From Pseudomonas paeninsulae (lineage in GTDB: Bacteria; Pseudomonadota; Gammaproteobacteria; Pseudomonadales; Pseudomonadaceae), in assembly GCF_035621475.1 (NCBI RefSeq), contig NZ_CP141799.1:1538501-1602500 (forward strand): 64,000 nucleotides of DNA, in the 5' to 3' direction. The notes under the pieces were generated by a model, which saw only the letters and a program-made list of their open reading frames with translations, had not been told where the DNA came from and ran no database searches. Positions 63,195 to 64,000 of this stretch are shown here, piece after piece; position 1 is the stretch's first letter, and every line of letters starts with the position of its first letter. A program made the position numbers and the translations under genes.

Positions 63195-63339
63195 GAAAGG
63201 CTCTTGTCGTTGTTATGGCGGAAGGATGCAGAGCTTTGCCTGAACCGGCAAGGGCAAAAGCTGAACAAAGTGCCAGCATTTACGCCAAGCTGATAAATAG
63301 TGCGGCATCTGTCTGCCGAGGCTGTGGTCAGTGTGCTCG

Positions 63340-63744
63340 CTAACGGCACAGGGCGATCAAGTTTTTCTTGCGCTGATAGCGCGACAGCCGCTCGGCGAGT
63401 GCCGCGGGTAGGCTGGTGCCGGGCAGAAAGCCCAGGCTTGCATAGAAGCTGTGTAGTTCGGGGTGACAGAACAACCAGACCGGTTCGCTGGTAAGTGCCA
63501 GGGCCTGTTCGATCAATTGGCGCGCCAGCCCTTGGCGGCGTTGGCTCGGTGCGACGAGCAGGCCGCTAAGCCAATGCCCATGTGTCAGCGGGCGCAGGCA
63601 CAGGGCGGCGACAATTTCGGTGTGTTGCATGACCCACACCTGGGCCTGGCGGTCGACGCGCATGGGGGAGCGATGGGCGCGATAGAACTCATCCACCAGC
63701 GGTAGCAATGGGACAGGTAGGGCACGGCAGTGCAGATCGTCCAT
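63340..63744 (-). CDS. GNAT-family acetyltransferase
   Basis: 134 aa. Acetyl-CoA loop LLVAPSQRRQGLARQLI and C-terminal FCHPELHSFYASLGFLPG. Start MDDLHCRALP; a longer form starts at 63753. Substrate unknown. Confidence 0.82.
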   Translation of the reverse strand: MDDLHCRALPVPLLPLVDEFYRAHRSPMRVDRQAQVWVMQHTEIVAALCLRPLTHGHWLSGLLVAPSQRRQGLARQLIEQALALTSEPVWLFCHPELHSFYASLGFLPGTSLPAALAERLSRYQRKKNLIALCR

Positions 63745-63789
63745 GCTGGGCAAGTCGTCTAGCGAGAGTGGCGGGTTCGGCGTTTATCT

Positions 63790-63820
63790 GCCCAACAGCA
63801 GGTCGTTGGCCTGCTGTTGG
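63790..63820. terminator. Hairpin after the Lys-rich micro-protein gene
   Basis: CCCAACAGCAGG-TCGTTGG-CCTGCTGTTGGG; a perfect 12-bp stem without a T-run, between genes on the same strand. Confidence 0.55.
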
Positions 63821-63829
63821 GCGATTGGT

Positions 63830-63958
63830 TCAGACGGTTGCGTGGCTGCCGAGCAGAGTTTTATCGGCGTGTTTACCCTTTTTCGTCATGCGCTTTTCTT
63901 GCGCGGTTTTAAGCGGTTTCTTTTTCGCTTGTTTCTTTGAGTCCATGCCTTTGCTCAT
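63830..63958 (-). CDS. Lysine-rich micro-protein
   Basis: 42 aa, short enough to be missed by length filters: MSKGMDSKKQAKKKPLKTAQ, then a KRMTKKGKHADK stretch and a short tail. Similar Lys-rich proteins occur in many pseudomonads as conserved hypotheticals. No catalytic motif; nucleic-acid or ribosome association is possible (inference). AAGAT precedes its ATG only weakly. Confidence 0.6.
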   Translation of the reverse strand: MSKGMDSKKQAKKKPLKTAQEKRMTKKGKHADKTLLGSHATV

Positions 63959-64000
63959 GATCTTAACCTCGGTCTAGATTGCGGTTGAGTGCTGCGTGGA

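Overview
The window is a chromosomal segment of a Pseudomonas-type gammaproteobacterium. GC-rich core genes have close Pseudomonas counterparts: a FAN1 nuclease with a DinG-like helicase, zapB-like/zapA, an OprP/OprO-type porin, a FabH-like synthase/ECF sigma/anti-sigma operon, an LTA-synthase-type sulfatase, a CvfB-like S1 protein, exported MsrA/MsrB and REP sequences with a RAYT transposase. Inserted between a DUF808 gene and zapBA is an AT-richer chromosomal integron.

Layout. 1-6232: FAN1/helicase operon, a lipoprotein and a DUF808 membrane protein, separated by inverted-repeat elements. 6332-26751: the integron. The integrase gene intI (25786-26751, +) has a LexA-type box at its start. 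attI lies near 25579, and about 18 cassettes are read leftward (minus strand), away from intI. Each is bounded by a roughly 75-bp attC whose outer core sites match (RYYYAAC / GTTRRRY). Cassette products include a RES-domain protein, a PD-(D/E)XK-like protein, a C39-like cysteine protease, a RipA-like membrane protein, a GNAT acetyltransferase, a P-loop kinase-like protein, a DUF4926 protein, an SDR dehydrogenase, a methyltransferase and several small membrane or exported proteins. Six insertion sequences have invaded the array. Three identical 1637-bp IS4-family copies each sit at the same position in the apical hairpin of an attC, with the same 10-bp target duplication. An IS30, an IS3 and an IS5 element split the methyltransferase, SDR and coiled-coil membrane genes.

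26752-28385: a decayed erythromycin-esterase-like remnant, then zapB-like and zapA. 28386-33515: LysE exporter, FMN-dependent glutamate-synthase-like protein and a MASE1/CHASE/PAS histidine kinase, all on minus. 34085-36607: FabH-like synthase, ECF sigma, anti-sigma and a Cys-motif protein. 37268-42310: porin, FemAB/GNAT-like protein, RAYT with REPs, ABC exporter. 42582-49782: small lipoprotein, PpiA, alpha/beta hydrolase, LysR, AzoR, two EamA transporters, bicupin and a CigR-like protein. 49957-58829: DEAD-box helicase, MDR reductase, solute-binding protein, PQQ-type sugar dehydrogenase, LTA-synthase-like sulfatase and CvfB-like protein. 58973-64000: tRNA-Thr(CGU), a short His/Asp/Arg-rich lipoprotein, an ABA4-like membrane protein, msrB-msrA, a diguanylate cyclase, a GNAT protein and a Lys-rich micro-protein.

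The most unusual signal is the site-specific use of attC apices by the IS4-family element, which I do not recognise as described for that family. All assignments are by reading the sequence; no database search was run.
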